From positions 501,001 through 565,000 of the forward strand of contig NC_135384.1 in assembly GCF_049243985.1 (NCBI RefSeq): DNA of 64,000 nucleotides, written 5' to 3'. Origin of the DNA: Paroedura picta. Taxonomy: Eukaryota > Chordata > Lepidosauria > Squamata > Gekkonidae. The notes beneath the pieces are model-generated. The model did not search any database, had not been told where the DNA came from, and saw only the letters and a list, made by a program, of their open reading frames with translations. Numbering within the stretch: position 1 is the stretch's first letter; every line of letters starts with the position of its first letter. A program made the position numbers and the translations under genes. Of the stretch, positions 33,031-43,300 are shown in pieces.

Positions 33031-34377
33031 GCTCCTCCGGGCCTTTTGAAATCCTCTTCCTGGATCAGGGAAGGTGGACTGCGCAGCATGGTGGTCTTCC
33101 CCGCTTTTTCACGGGCGGCAGGACCCTCCCAGTCCTCATGCCGTGGGGCGGCACCTGCTCCGACTACGGCGGAGGCTGTTGGCTCCCTATGACTTTCAGG
33201 GCCTGGCCCCATGGGGCACAGGTGGTTGGGGGGAGGGGCGGGAGGGAGGAGGGGCTGGTTTCTGAAGCAGAGCAAGGGGGCTCCACTGGGCCGGGTGCCG
33301 GCCGACATAATGGCTGAGCGAGCAGGGGCTGGCGGGAGTGAGCTCAAAGGAGTGCTCGGAGCGGGTTTTGGGGTTGGACGGAGGGGGCTGCCTAGGGGCC
33401 TTCCTGCCCTGCTCACTTCGGCTCCGCCTTTCTGCAGCATGCCATCTCTGCCTGCCGGGCGGGAGGGCCTGAAGCTTCCTTCCTTTCTTTTTAGGACACA
33501 AAAGGGACAGTGGGGCAGAGGCCCATCCCTGGGGGAGAAGAGGCCCACCCTGGGATCCCCACCTTGGGTCTTGGGTGCAAGACACAGGAACCGTCTGCAA
33601 GAGCCACTGGGGGCTGGAGCAGGTAAATTCGAGCGAGCAGCTGGGAAGGGGAGATATTCTGGGGATCCAGACCGCAATGGACGGCCTGCTGATCAGGGGC
33701 AGGAACGGATGAGGACTGCTGTTTTCACCCTCCCACATGACACCCCCCCCATCAGAAAATATGACATTCTCAGATTCCCCAGTCTTCTCGGGGAGGGGGT
33801 TCATACTGCCACTGAGTGTCCCCCCCCCCTGTTTCAGGGCTGTTTTCCCCTTCCCACAGCATAGATCCCTCTGAGACGCCTCCTTCGTTGTGCAGGGCTT
33901 CTTCGAAAGCAGTGCTCCGTGCAGACTGGGCTTGTCCCTCCTAGGGCTCGTATCCAACTGCCAGTTTCTTGGTAGACATCTGAGGGACTCCCATCTGGCT
34001 TTGGTTCTGAGGGCCCCTCTTGCCTGCTGTCTCAGTTTCCCTGCCTCCCTCCCTGCATGCTGGCTTCCTTGCAGGGCTGTTGTCATGAGGCCAGTGAGGA
34101 AGATGGAATTCCAGGAGAGTGACGAGCCCAGCCTCTGGCTTGGGAAGGCGGCCTCCCAAAGTGGTCCTGGAATCTGGCCCCTCCCCTCAGACATCTCTGC
34201 TCCCCATCCACTCACTCTGGAGAGAGCCCCACACGTGCCACCCCACAGTTGCCCTCAGAATCGGGGTCTGTTCGAGGCACTCTTCTAGTGCCTCGAAGGG
34301 GGAACGTGGGGGCAGCGTGCCCGTCCACCTGCAACCACCTGTCTGTCTGTCTGTCTGTCTGTCTGTGTCCCTTGCAG
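33031..34377 (+). other. Region upstream of the resolved SAP25 exons
   Basis: SAP25's N-terminal exons should lie between 32.2 and 34.4 kb. I could not pick one with confidence. The frames seen here match nothing I recognise. No repeat larger than short G/C runs is evident. Confidence 0.4.
34339..34368 (+). repeat. (CTGT)n microsatellite at a splice acceptor
   Basis: About seven CTGT units end nine bases before the SAP25 acceptor at 34378 and form most of its polypyrimidine tract. Confidence 0.85.
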
Positions 34378-35289
34378 GCTGCCACGTCCTCTCGGACTCT
34401 CTCCCACCCTTCCTTCCAGTCCTTCTTTGCCACCTTCTCTGCCCATCGTGGCGCCTGCCTGCCTGCCCCTGGGGGTCGGATGGGGCCCCTGCCCACTGGA
34501 GGTAAGCAAGGAAAGATCTCCCTTGGAGGAGGCAGGGCATGCCCCCCTCCCCTTTCTAAGCCCCCCCTCTCCCTGCAGGCCCCCCCCTGCCCTTGGCGGA
34601 CGGCCACAGCTGCTTCTATACAGACCCGACCCTGCCTGCGGGATGCCGGATCTACAACCGCCTCTCTGCCTCCTCCCAGGAAGTAGGTGTCCTTCAGCCC
34701 CCTCCCCACTCCAGGATAGCCCTGGAGCCCTTCGTGCCCCCGAGTGAGGCAGGAGGCAGGAGGTGCAGGTGGTTAACGCACCTTCTGTGCCCCACTTTGA
34801 GCTGGGCCTACGGTCTCTGGGGGAGGCAGACAAGGACTTTTGTGGTTTGGGGGGGCAAGTTTGGGTGTTTACCTGCTCTCCCTGGAGGCCCAAGATCAGC
34901 CTTCCCCTTGATGGAGACAGTGGGGAGGGGCTCAGCTAGCAGCCCCCCCCCCCTGCACTGTCCTCAGGGGCTCTCCTGAAGCAGGCAGGCCTGAAGTTCT
35001 CCCGGCTGGGTTCTCCCCCCCCCCACGCTAATGTTTTTGCCTCCTCCCCTTCTAGGTCCTCCGTGGTCTGCCCCTCAACACGCCAGCTCCCATCATGTGC
35101 CCTCGACCGGCTTCTCCCGCCAGCCGCCGCTGGCTCTCGGACCTGGAGTGCCAGGCGCTCTTGGCTCTGCTGGCGCTGCCTGCTGGTACCAGCACTGGCC
35201 CAGCCCCAGGAGCAGCACAAGGGCCAGAAACGGAGCCCCCAGCTGCCTGCCCGGAAGCCCCACAGCAAGCAGAGGGAGGACCACCCTGA
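34378..35289 (+). CDS. SAP25: SAP25, Sin3A-associated corepressor subunit (5′ end missing)
   Basis: Known role: SAP25 binds the PAH1 domain of the SIN3A/HDAC corepressor and shuttles between cytoplasm and nucleus. Exons 34378-34501, 34579-34682 and 35056-35289 join in phase to 153 residues. They match the human protein in order: SSRTLSHPSFQSFF (human SGRTLCHPSFWPLY), CFYTDPTLPAGCRIYNRL (human VFLSDPLLPRGQRVPLYL) and APIMCPRPASPASRRWLSDL with ECQALLALLALPAG (human PPIMSARVLPRP…WLSGPELIALTGLLQMSQG). The last block is the Sin3-interaction helix. The tail is Pro/Glu-rich and ends at 35289. An N-terminal exon is expected upstream, perhaps from the CpG island at 32 kb. Synteny with IRS3 and AGFG2 agrees with mammals. 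The human comparison is from memory. Confidence 0.8.
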
Positions 35290-35567
35290 GCAGCAGGGAC
35301 ATGGCAGCAGATTGGGGGGGGGCAGGCTAGGGTATTTGTGCCCCCGCTGGGCTGTCTGCCCTCTGGAGGGGAGAAGACCCTGAGTAGAAGGGGGGGGGGG
35401 CATGGGCCTGTATGTGTCTCAGTGTCCTCGAAGGGAAAGGGACAAAGTCAACTCTAAGAACTATTCCTATGGGGGTCTGTTCTTTCTTTTTTTGGGGGGG
35501 GTATTCAGAGGTAGCTGCAAAGAGATTCTGTTGGGACCTTGTTTGTTTTGCTGGAGCGTTTTCCGAG

Positions 35568-35573
35568 GAAATA
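35568..35573 (+). terminator. SAP25 polyadenylation signal
   Basis: AATAAA about 280 bases after the SAP25 stop, in a short 3′ UTR with a G run near 35390. Confidence 0.75.
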
Positions 35574-36220
35574 AAGTTGGGCTGTTGGACCGAAGTGCCT
35601 GCAAACCCCTTGCCCAGGCGGCCGGGGAGAGGAGGGAGGCGGCTACTCTCCAGAGCCCCGGCCGGGAAGGGGGCTGCTGCGGCCCAGACACTGAAGGCAG
35701 CCCCACGGAGGGAGGGGGGAGCACTCCATGCCCCCCCATTCCAGCTCCTACCTGCAGCAGCACCGGCAAGGGCCAGAGGGCACACTTCGGCATGGGAATG
35801 CTCCAGGAGGTGTCCAAATGCTCCCCCCCCATTTTCTCCAGCCACCCACTGCGACCTGAGAGCCCAGCCGAATCGGCACCCTTTCGACTTCCCAAATGCC
35901 ATCCAGCAGCTTCTGAAGGCACCATCCCTCCAGCCACTGGCTGACCCCTCGCCCCCTTCCCATCCCCTGGATGCCACTGTGCCATCTTGTAGCAAGGAGT
36001 CGGTCAGGCAGAGGTGGTGTGGGGGTGGCAGGAGTCTAGGGCTGGGGGGGGCTGTCATGAAGAGCTCTCCCTCGCCGCCTCTGTGGGTCGGTGGCCTGGG
36101 GCTCTGCCCCCTTTTCGGGAAGTGGGGCACGAACGACATCCGGCGTTCTCCGTGGGCCTCGCAGAGGAAGGGCGGCTGGGCCAGAAGGCTCATCTCCTCC
36201 ACAAATGTCTTTATTAATTA

Positions 36221-36972
36221 GCCACGGGGCGGGGGTGGCCTGGCCAGGCTGCCCTTCTCGGCTCCAGCCCCGGCTGGCCCAGGGCCCGGCCTTCTCCTCG
36301 CTTCCTCTCCAGCTGCTGCAGGCGGCGCCAGAGCTTCTCCATCACGGCGTCCAGGAGGTGCAGGGCGTCCGCCAGCTCCGCCTCACCTTGCCTGGAGGGG
36401 CTGGGGACTCTGGCCTATGGAGGAGGAGCCGGAGGAAGGTGAGCCCCGTGCTGCCAGCCCCCCCCCCCCAGTGGACCACTTCTTAGAGATGTTGCCCAGA
36501 TCCCCGTGATCCTCCTTCTCCTCCCCACCCCTGGACAAGGCAACTGTGAGAAGAAAAATCAAGAGGCAAGATCTGCCAGCCCCACATGAAAGTTTCCAGG
36601 GTATGGGCTATGCCTCTTCTCCAGGAAGGACTCTGCCCTCTGTCTGTGAGGGACAGAGCAGCCACCAGATTCTGAGGCAGTGGGGGTGGCCTCCCCATGC
36701 CTGGGGGCTCAGGGTAGGTCCAGCTCAGCCATGCTTGGTAGGCTGCCTGGCGGTGTTCCCGAACACCCCCCCCCAAAGCCCTCTTCCCCTAGTGAGGACT
36801 CTGCCCCTCTCAGCCCGGAGGCCCGTGGACTGACCTTGGGTGCCCTGAGCCCCCGCTTGACCAACAGCAGGGCTGAGGAAAGGAGCAGCAAGGCCAGGGC
36901 CGTGAGGGCCATCCAGGAGATATAGGCCAGCGGGGTCAGGCCCCAGGGCGGGAGAGAGGCCTCCAAGCGCAT
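36221..36972 (-). CDS. Small predicted single-pass membrane protein with a coiled-coil tail
   Basis: I do not recognise this gene firmly. On the minus strand, an ATG at 36972 opens MRLEASLPPWGLTPLAYISW, then a strongly hydrophobic run (MALTALALLLLSSALLLV, residues about 20-37) capped by KRGLRAPK and a donor AAG|GTCAGT. An acceptor at about 36418 (CTCCATAG) opens ARVPSPSRQGEAELADALHL, continues LLDAVMEKLWRRLQQLERKR and stops at the TAA overlapping an ATTAATAAAG signal at 36212-36221. Both junctions are phase 0; total about 105 residues. The heptad-like Leu spacing suggests a short coiled coil after the membrane segment. The tail loosely recalls the C-terminus of mammalian SPACDR (C7orf61), a neighbour of TSC22D4/NYAP1, but this is weak. 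It lies tail-to-tail with SAP25. A further 5′ exon is possible because CCGCAG precedes the ATG by about 25 bases. Confidence 0.45.
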
Positions 36973-37194
36973 CCCCACAGCGTCTCCAGGCCTCTGCGGC
37001 AACACACAGCAGGCCGAGTACCCACCACACTAGCAGCTCTGGGGGGCCGCACTGCCAGGGGCACCGTGACCCTGGTTCCAGAACTGCCTGGCTGCCAGGC
37101 AACAGGAGGACAATCAGGTGGGGGTGGGTAGCATAGCCCCCCCAGCCTTTGAAGCCATAATTTGGCTCCCAAGAGCAGCAGGCAGCACTGAAAA

Positions 37195-37660
37195 ACTTAG
37201 AATAGATTTGGAAGGCACCTCAGGGGTCATCTAGTCCAACCCTTGCACTATGTATGACACCCACAACCCTCTGGCTCATCCACTGTCTCCTGCTGCCCCC
37301 TCGAACCTTCACAGAATCAGCCTCTTTGCCGGCTCTCCAGCCTCTGCTTAAAACATTTCCAAAGATGGAGTATCCACCACCTCCGGAGGAAGCCTGTTCC
37401 ACTGAGAAACTGTCAGGAACTTCCTCCGAATATTTAGACCAAATTTCTTTTGAATTAATTCCATCCTATCGGTTCTGATCCCCCCTCAGTCGTCTCCTCT
37501 CTAGGTTAAATAAACCAAGCTCCCCCAACCTTTCGTTATACATCCTGGTCTCCAAACTCCTCACCATCCCTGTTGCCCTCCTCGGGACATGCTCCAGCTT
37601 GTCTACATCTCTCTGTCCAAAACTGAACCACTACTCCAAGTGAACGAAGGAGCCGCTGCA
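37195..37660 (-). mobile_element. CR1-type LINE 3′ fragment, reversed
   Basis: 'GGGGTCATCTAGTCCAACCC', 'AAGCCTGTTCCACTGAGAAA', 'TCGGTTCTGATCCCCCCTCA' and 'GCTCCAGCTTGTCTACATCT' occur in the order expected of a reversed CR1 3′ region. It is similar to the 200-690 copy and extends further 5′. Confidence 0.85.
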
Positions 37661-37664
37661 GGAG

Positions 37665-37890
37665 TCCAAAGCACCAAGCCCCTTGACCACGGGGGGGGGG
37701 GGTGTCCAAAGCACCAAGCCCCTTGACCACGGGGGGGGGGGGGTCCAATGCACCAAGCCCCTTGACCACGGGGGGGGGGTCCAATGCACCAAGCCCCTTG
37801 ACCACGGGGGGGGGGGGAGTCCAAAGCACCAAGCCCCTTGACCACGGGGGGGGGGTCCAATGCACCAAGCCCCTTGACCACGGGTCCATT
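37665..37890. repeat. Six-copy minisatellite with long G-run spacers
   Basis: The core CACCAAGCCCCTTGACCAC occurs six times, preceded by TCCAAAG or TCCAATG and separated by G runs of about 8-13. The period is 36-40 bases. The A/T variant at one core position alternates between units, and the spacer length varies. It is appended directly to the CR1 fragment, ends with a shortened GGG and is then followed by unique DNA. No match to a known satellite comes to mind. Confidence 0.9.
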
Positions 37891-38046
37891 GGCCGTGGCC
37901 TGGTGGGGCCAGCTGAAGAGGGCCAGGTAGTGGCAGGACCTGCTCTCCCCTGAGTCAGGCCGGCCTGGGAATTCGCCAAGCCCCCACCATCCATGCCCCT
38001 TTGTGGAAAGAAGGAGCAGGGAGGAGGAGCTGAATTTCAAAATGCC

Positions 38047-38052
38047 TTTATT
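38047..38052 (-). terminator. IRS3 polyadenylation signal
   Basis: AATAAA on the minus strand (TTTATT on plus) about 1.36 kb after the IRS3 stop. It is the first canonical signal downstream of the gene. Confidence 0.65.
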
Positions 38053-39407
38053 GCCCAGGACCAGAACCAAACTGTGCGACTCCGTGATCCAGAGACCGGG
38101 GGGGGGGGGGGGGCTACAGTCAACATAAGGCAGAAGCACCAGGCAACTTACTAAATGGGGGGGGGGGAAGGGGGCGAGAGCCTGGCTTGCAGAGGAGAGA
38201 AGGGGCAGGCGCTGGGAGAGGGGAGTGGCCAAACCAGCCTACCAAATCATTGCCAGGTGCCAAGGTGGGCCCATCAGAAGGGGAAAACGTGGGGGGAGGG
38301 GACGGAACGAGGAGGGGACACGGGCAGCTCATCTTTGGCGTGTGGGGAGGGAGACACCTCGATGGAGTCCAGGAAGGCCCCCCCCCAAAAAGGCACATGA
38401 CCAGAATCCCAGGGAGGGGCCCCAGTTCCTCTGCTGCGGTGGGGGCTTCACAACTATGGAATGAAAGAGGAGGAAAAGGATCAGGTTGTTTCACGGGGCG
38501 CCCCTGAAGAGATGTGCTAATGCTCCCCCTCCAGACTTCTGGAAGGCAATTGATGCACAAAGAAGTTGGGGGGAAACCGCTGAGCAGGCAGAAAGCATCA
38601 TCCAGCAGCCACTGAAGCAAGCACAGGCCCTGGTGTGGCCCCCTTCGCCAGATCAGCCCCAGGGCGCTTGCCAAGCCCCCCCCCCCCCCAAGAATGCAGG
38701 CTCATGCCGATTTCTGTGCAGGTGGCCCAGGGCCCCTGAGAGTTTCTTTTTAATCTGCTGCAAACTCAGGAGGGTGAGAGCCACAGAAAAGCCAAGGGGG
38801 AGAAAGAGCCGGCCCCTCCCCTGGGGGAATCCATGTGCACCCTCCCCCCATTTCCAAAGAGGGAACTAGGGAGGATCCAAGTCAGCAAAAGGAAGGCCAG
38901 TAAAAGGGGGGCTGACCGGGAGGGAGGGCCGAGCCTGAGAAGGGAAGGGAAGGGAAAGCCGTGGGGGGGAGGGAGGGAGGGAGGGAGGGGATCTTGCTCC
39001 CTGTGGAGCAGGCGAGGGGCTGGCGAGGGGCTGGCCCTGGCACCAGGAGGAAAGGCAGTCTTCCCAGGAACACCACCGGGCCAGAGGGTGCATGCGGCAG
39101 AAATCTCTACAAACTGGGAATTAAGGGTGGGAACGAAGGCATGCACCATTTCCAAAATGTCAAGGGGCAGAAAGAGACTCCAGTGCCATGAGGCAGTCCC
39201 AGCCCCAAGTAGCACCCAGCCACTGCAGAAGGCACCGTGGGTCCCCTGCCGCCTGGGGATCATGGCCTGCTGCTTGGGGGGGGGGGGGGGAGGGGGTTGC
39301 TCAAGTCTCACTAGACCTGCTGCTCAGCTCTTCACACCCTGGAGGCAGCCATCTTCCCCATTAGGCTACCTTGCAAGCATGTTGTGAAACTCAAGGCGGG
39401 AAGAAAG
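38053..39407 (-). other. Presumed IRS3 3′ untranslated region
   Basis: No coding frame or repeat family is recognised, apart from G/C runs near 38101 and 38679 and a (GGGA)n tract at 38965-38990. The region is bounded by the IRS3 stop and the poly(A) signal at 38047. Confidence 0.5.
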
Positions 39408-42400
39408 TCATTCTATTTGCCCTAAAACAAGCTGCCCAGTCAGCTGCCCGCCTTCTCCCACCCCCCAACCGGTGCCAGCCCCCGCCTCACCCGCCTGCTC
39501 AGGGCTCAGCGGGCACCTGCGCTGCTTCCAGGGGTGGTGGAAGTCGATGCTGGCGTAGGCGTGGAGGGCCTGGCTGCAGGGGGCGGCGGCACGGAGAGAG
39601 GGGCACCCCTCTGCCCCCGCCTCCTTCGCCAGGTCGAGGTCAATGTAGTTCAGGCCAGGCTCGGCCTCGTCCGGAGGCCCCCGGCTCTGCTCCCCGTCAG
39701 GGAGCCCTTCCAATCTGCGGAGGGGCAGCCCTTGGGCATCCGCTTGAACCAGCCACGTCACTGCAGCTGCCGCACCATCGCCAGCCAGCCCTGGCCCGCC
39801 CTTGGCCTCCGCCAGCACGGCTCCCAGCTCCCGGTGGGTGTCACTGGCGGTGTATTCAATGCGGACGTACTCCCCGGAGCCCCTGCCCCCAGGAGGGGGG
39901 GCCCGGGCCGGCTCTTCCAGGCTGTCGGAGCTGGTGGAGGAAGAGTTGGAGAGGCGTCCTGCGAGGAAGGGGCAAGAGGAGGGCCGAGGGCCGTTCTTGA
40001 AGCAGCGCGGCAGGGAGCAGAAGGGCCCGGCCCCGCCCGAGGGGGCCAGGAGGGGGCTGTGCTCTGGCGGGGAGCTGGAGGCTGAGCGGCTGAGGGGGGA
40101 CATGTTCATGTAGTCGCAGCCCCCGCCCCCCGCCCCCCACGGGCTAGGCCCCTCTGGAGAACAGCTCCCGCTGGGGGACATCAGCATGTAGCCCCCGCTT
40201 TCCTGGGGAGGTGAGGCCCTGGCTGGGGCCCGGGAGATGTAGGCCTGGCCCCCCGCGCTCCGGGCCCCTCCGGGAAGCATCGCCATGTAGCCGGGGTCAG
40301 CGCTGCGGTTGAGGCCTTCCGGGTAGCTGGCCGAGGTGGCCACCGGCCTGAGGGGGGGCTTCCTCCGGGGCAGGCGGTCTTTCTCCAGGGCCAGGGGGGG
40401 CAGTGAGGCTCGCTTGTTCGGCTCCAGCCCCCACTGGGCCAAGCCACGCCCGTCAGGCAGCGCCAGTTTGCGCATGGAAATGTAGTCCGGGCTGCGCTCG
40501 GACACCAGGAGGCTCAGGTGGCCGAGAGTGTTGGCCGAGCGCGAGTCAGCCGGGCTCGATCCCCCTTCGTCCGAGGAGACGCCGCTGCAGTCGCTCCAGG
40601 ACCCCGGCTTCTGCACGCCCGCCTGCCTGTCGAGAGAGCAGGCCCCCTCCGGGCGAGGCCTCCGGGGCAAGGCGGCCGGGCCGGGCGGGGGCGTGCCGAG
40701 GGGCTGGTGGCGGGGGGGCACGGAGATGGGCGCGGAGGCCAGGGCCTGGCTCTTGCTGCGGGTGCGGAACTCCTCGCTCAGGGCCCTCATGGCCTCCAGG
40801 ATGGTCTCGTGCATGTGCTGAGCCACCACCAGGTCCTCCACCTGCATCCAGAGCTCCCCGGGGCCCGTGGCGGCCGAGCGGCCCACCTCCATGAAGAAGT
40901 AGTTCTCTGAATGGCCACAGCGCCGTACGTTGAGCAGCTGCAGGACCACGGCGGCCACGGCCGTGTTCAGCTTCACGAAGCTGATGGTCTTGTCCGTCAG
41001 GCACAGCAGGTAGGTGCCAGCCAGCTGCTTGGTGTGGCCCAGGCCGCGGGGGCGGAGGCTGACCTGCCAGGCCTCCTTGAAGGCTGGGCTGGGGAGCGCA
41101 GAGTCCCCGTCTCCATCCCGGGACACTTGTCCTGCAAGAGAACAGAGGGGAGCCGTCACTCAAGTTGGAAGGGGCTCAGTAGCAGAGTCCCTGCTGGGCA
41201 CGCAGAAGGTCCCCGGTTCAATCCCCGGCAGCAGCTCCGGAGAGGCGAAGGGCCCTTCCCTGCCTGAGATCCAGGCCCGGCTCTGCCGCAGCACCATGGG
41301 AGGAGGCTCCTGCAGGCACTGATGGGCCAGGGGAGGTCAGGGAAGGACTTTGTGCCTGGGCTAGGCTGGCTTCAACCTTCAGGGCCAGAGGGGAGAAGTC
41401 CAGGGAAGGGCCAGCCAGCTTCAGGGGAGAGCAAACCCCAAAGATGTGGTGGAGGAAGTGATAACAAAAGTCCTCCCCACTCCCACCCCAACACACGGCT
41501 TAATTCAAGGCTCTACCACCTCCCGCAGGCTGCTGGATAAGGCCAAGCAAGCCCCACCAGAGGAGGCGAGGAACGCAGACGCCTCAACCCCCCCCCAGCT
41601 TTAATGCGGCACCCCAGCAGCCCTCCTGGGCGGCCCTGCTCCCTCCGTCCTCCATGGGGGGCCCTGGCCGAGAGGCGGCTTCACTGATAGTCTGTCTCCC
41701 TTTCCCCCCAACCCCATGCCCAGGGGGAAGCTGCAGCTGCTCCCAGCAAGGACCCCCCACAAAAAAGGCTATTTGGCTCCTGGAGGCCGCAGACAGGTGC
41801 AGGAGAAGGGGGGGGTGCGGGGGGTGGGTGGGCTGGAAGGCAGCAAACACATCACCCCCCCCTCCCCAGCTCAGTGCTCCAGCAACTGGCCCCACCTCCT
41901 CAGGGGATGTAGGCAGTTGCCACGGATACTCGGTGGGATGACTTTTGCACAGGTTGCTGCTGGGTCTCCAGACAGAGCCAATGTTTAAGCTAAGTAGTTC
42001 TGGGAAGCAGAAGAGACAAACAACTCCCAGCCCCCAGGAACCTCCCTGGCACCCCCCCCCCACACACACACACACTCCCCCCCCCACCCTCTTGGACCTC
42101 GCTCCCCCTGCCCAGAGAGCCCAGGAAACCTGCTCCTTCTGCCCCCTCTGCTGCCCAGCCCCCACGCCACCCCAGGAATAGGACCCAGGGAAAAGTACAC
42201 CATGTCCCAAGCAAGGCACCAGCTGTGCACACACACACACACACACACCCCAGCAAGCGGAGTGTTGCAAGCCAGATCTCTGGGGAAAGAGAGTCAACAA
42301 CTGGCTTGGAGGGGGGGCACTGGAAGGAGTGACAGCGGGGAGGGGGGAGCTGGGGAGGGGAGGGCAGGGCCGGGGATGGAAGGAGGCAAAAACACCGGAG

Positions 42401-42960
42401 GAGCTCAGCAGACAGCCCAGGTCCAGGCAACCCGGTTCTTGAGAAAGGCAGGTCAGCGGGGCGCGACCTCCCCCCCCCCCCCGCGGTTGGCGCCAGGCCG
42501 GAGGGGGCTTCCGCAGCGGTCCCCTTGGCGCGCCAACAGGCCGGGCTGTGGAGGCGGCGGGACCCCGAGGGGCATCATGCCCAGGGCGGCTTTTCTCGCT
42601 CTCTCGCTCACCGGGCGCGCGCAGCTCCTCGAGGGCGGCGAACCAGGCCTGCTGCTGCTCGGCGCTCTCGGCCGCCACGCCGAAGGTGCCGTCGGGCCCG
42701 CAGAGGACCAGGAGGTGGCGGTGGCGCGCGTCGGCCCGGCGGCTGATGCTGAGGGCGCGGGCGAGGGGGAAGGCGCGGCGGGGGCGCGCGCCCGCCCCCC
42801 CCGCCCGGAACTTCTTCTCGCTCTCGTAGTACTCGAGCCGCGCCGGGCCCCGCGGGCTGCTGCAGCGCAGCACGAAGAAGCGCCGCCGCTGGGACTTGGC
42901 CTTGCGCAGGTAGCCGCACAGCCGCACGTCCGACGGCCCCGCGCCGCCCGCGCCCTCCAT
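39408..42960 (-). CDS. IRS3: Insulin receptor substrate 3 (PH-PTB adaptor)
   Basis: Docking protein for the insulin and IGF1 receptors, at the plasma membrane and cytosol. Exon 1, 42612-42960, encodes [20 protein letters not shown] and the PH domain ([30 protein letters not shown]), ending in phase 1. Exon 2, 39408-41131, gives the PTB domain at about residues 133-238 ([39 protein letters not shown]) and a 450-residue tail; total 690 aa. Tail tyrosine motifs: YISM (Tyr333), YMAM (398), YMLM (431) and YMNM (457), all of the YxxM PI3K p85 type, plus YVRI (538) and a C-terminal YIDL (612) of the SHP2 type. The length is far below IRS1/IRS2 (about 1200-1300) and above mouse IRS3 (495). The AGFG2-NYAP1-SAP25 neighbourhood marks it as IRS3, a gene that is a pseudogene in humans. 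A donor at PEQAG|GTGAGG near 39487 could instead splice to a further short exon. Confidence 0.87.
41165..41335 (+). mobile_element. tRNA-derived SINE in the IRS3 intron
   Basis: 'GGGGCTCAGTAGCAGAGTCC' (A-box) and 'GTCCCCGGTTCAATCCCCGG' (B-box) are well preserved, then 'GCCTGAGATCCAGGCCCGGC'. It is the best-preserved member of the 4255 family here. It lies about 30 bases upstream of the IRS3 exon 2 acceptor, antisense to the gene. Confidence 0.8.
42231..42250. repeat. (CA)n microsatellite
   Basis: About ten CA units in the IRS3 intron; a shorter CA tract lies at 42060-42076. Confidence 0.85.
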
Positions 42961-43300
42961 CCGACGCCTGGCCTTGGACGGCGAGACCAAGCGGCCTTCC
43001 CTGGCCGCCCTCCGAGCGAGGAGGCGCAAGCCCCAGCCGCGCCTGCAGCGCCCGCCCGTCCGTCCGCCCGCCCGTCCGCCTCCCGTGGGGAGGGGCTGCG
43101 GCGGTGCACGTGTGCAGCGCAAGGCCGAGCGGCGGGAGCCCCTCCGCGGCAGGCTGCGCGCGCCCCCCGCCCGCCCTTCCTTTATAGGGCCCTGCCGCAG
43201 CCGCCCCGCCCAGGCCCTAGCGCCCGGCATCACCGGCTCCCGACGTCGCGGGCGGGTGGGGCTGTCCCGGCTGGGTGCTCTGCCCATGGCCAAGGCGGGC
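42480..43300 (-). promoter_or_regulatory. CpG island over IRS3 exon 1
   Basis: Very high CpG density spans the coding first exon and about 300 bases upstream. It includes repeated GCCCGCCCGTCC-type blocks at 43045-43085 and a TTTATAGG TATA-like element at about 43180 reading toward the plus strand. The transcription start is not determined. Confidence 0.7.

Noticed and set aside
36936-37172. Extra upstream exon of the small membrane gene (VTVPLAVRPPRAASV)
   Set aside because: The implied intron would be only about 32 bases, too short for vertebrate splicing.
37665-37890. Possible CRISPR-like array (regular repeats with spacers)
   Set aside because: The spacers are plain G runs, the host is a vertebrate, and it adjoins a CR1 fragment. 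It is a minisatellite.
41596-41603. ATTAAA on minus strand in the IRS3 intron as the gene's 3′ end
   Set aside because: The PTB exon and tail follow downstream with matching phase, so it would truncate the protein after the PH domain. At most a minor alternative end.
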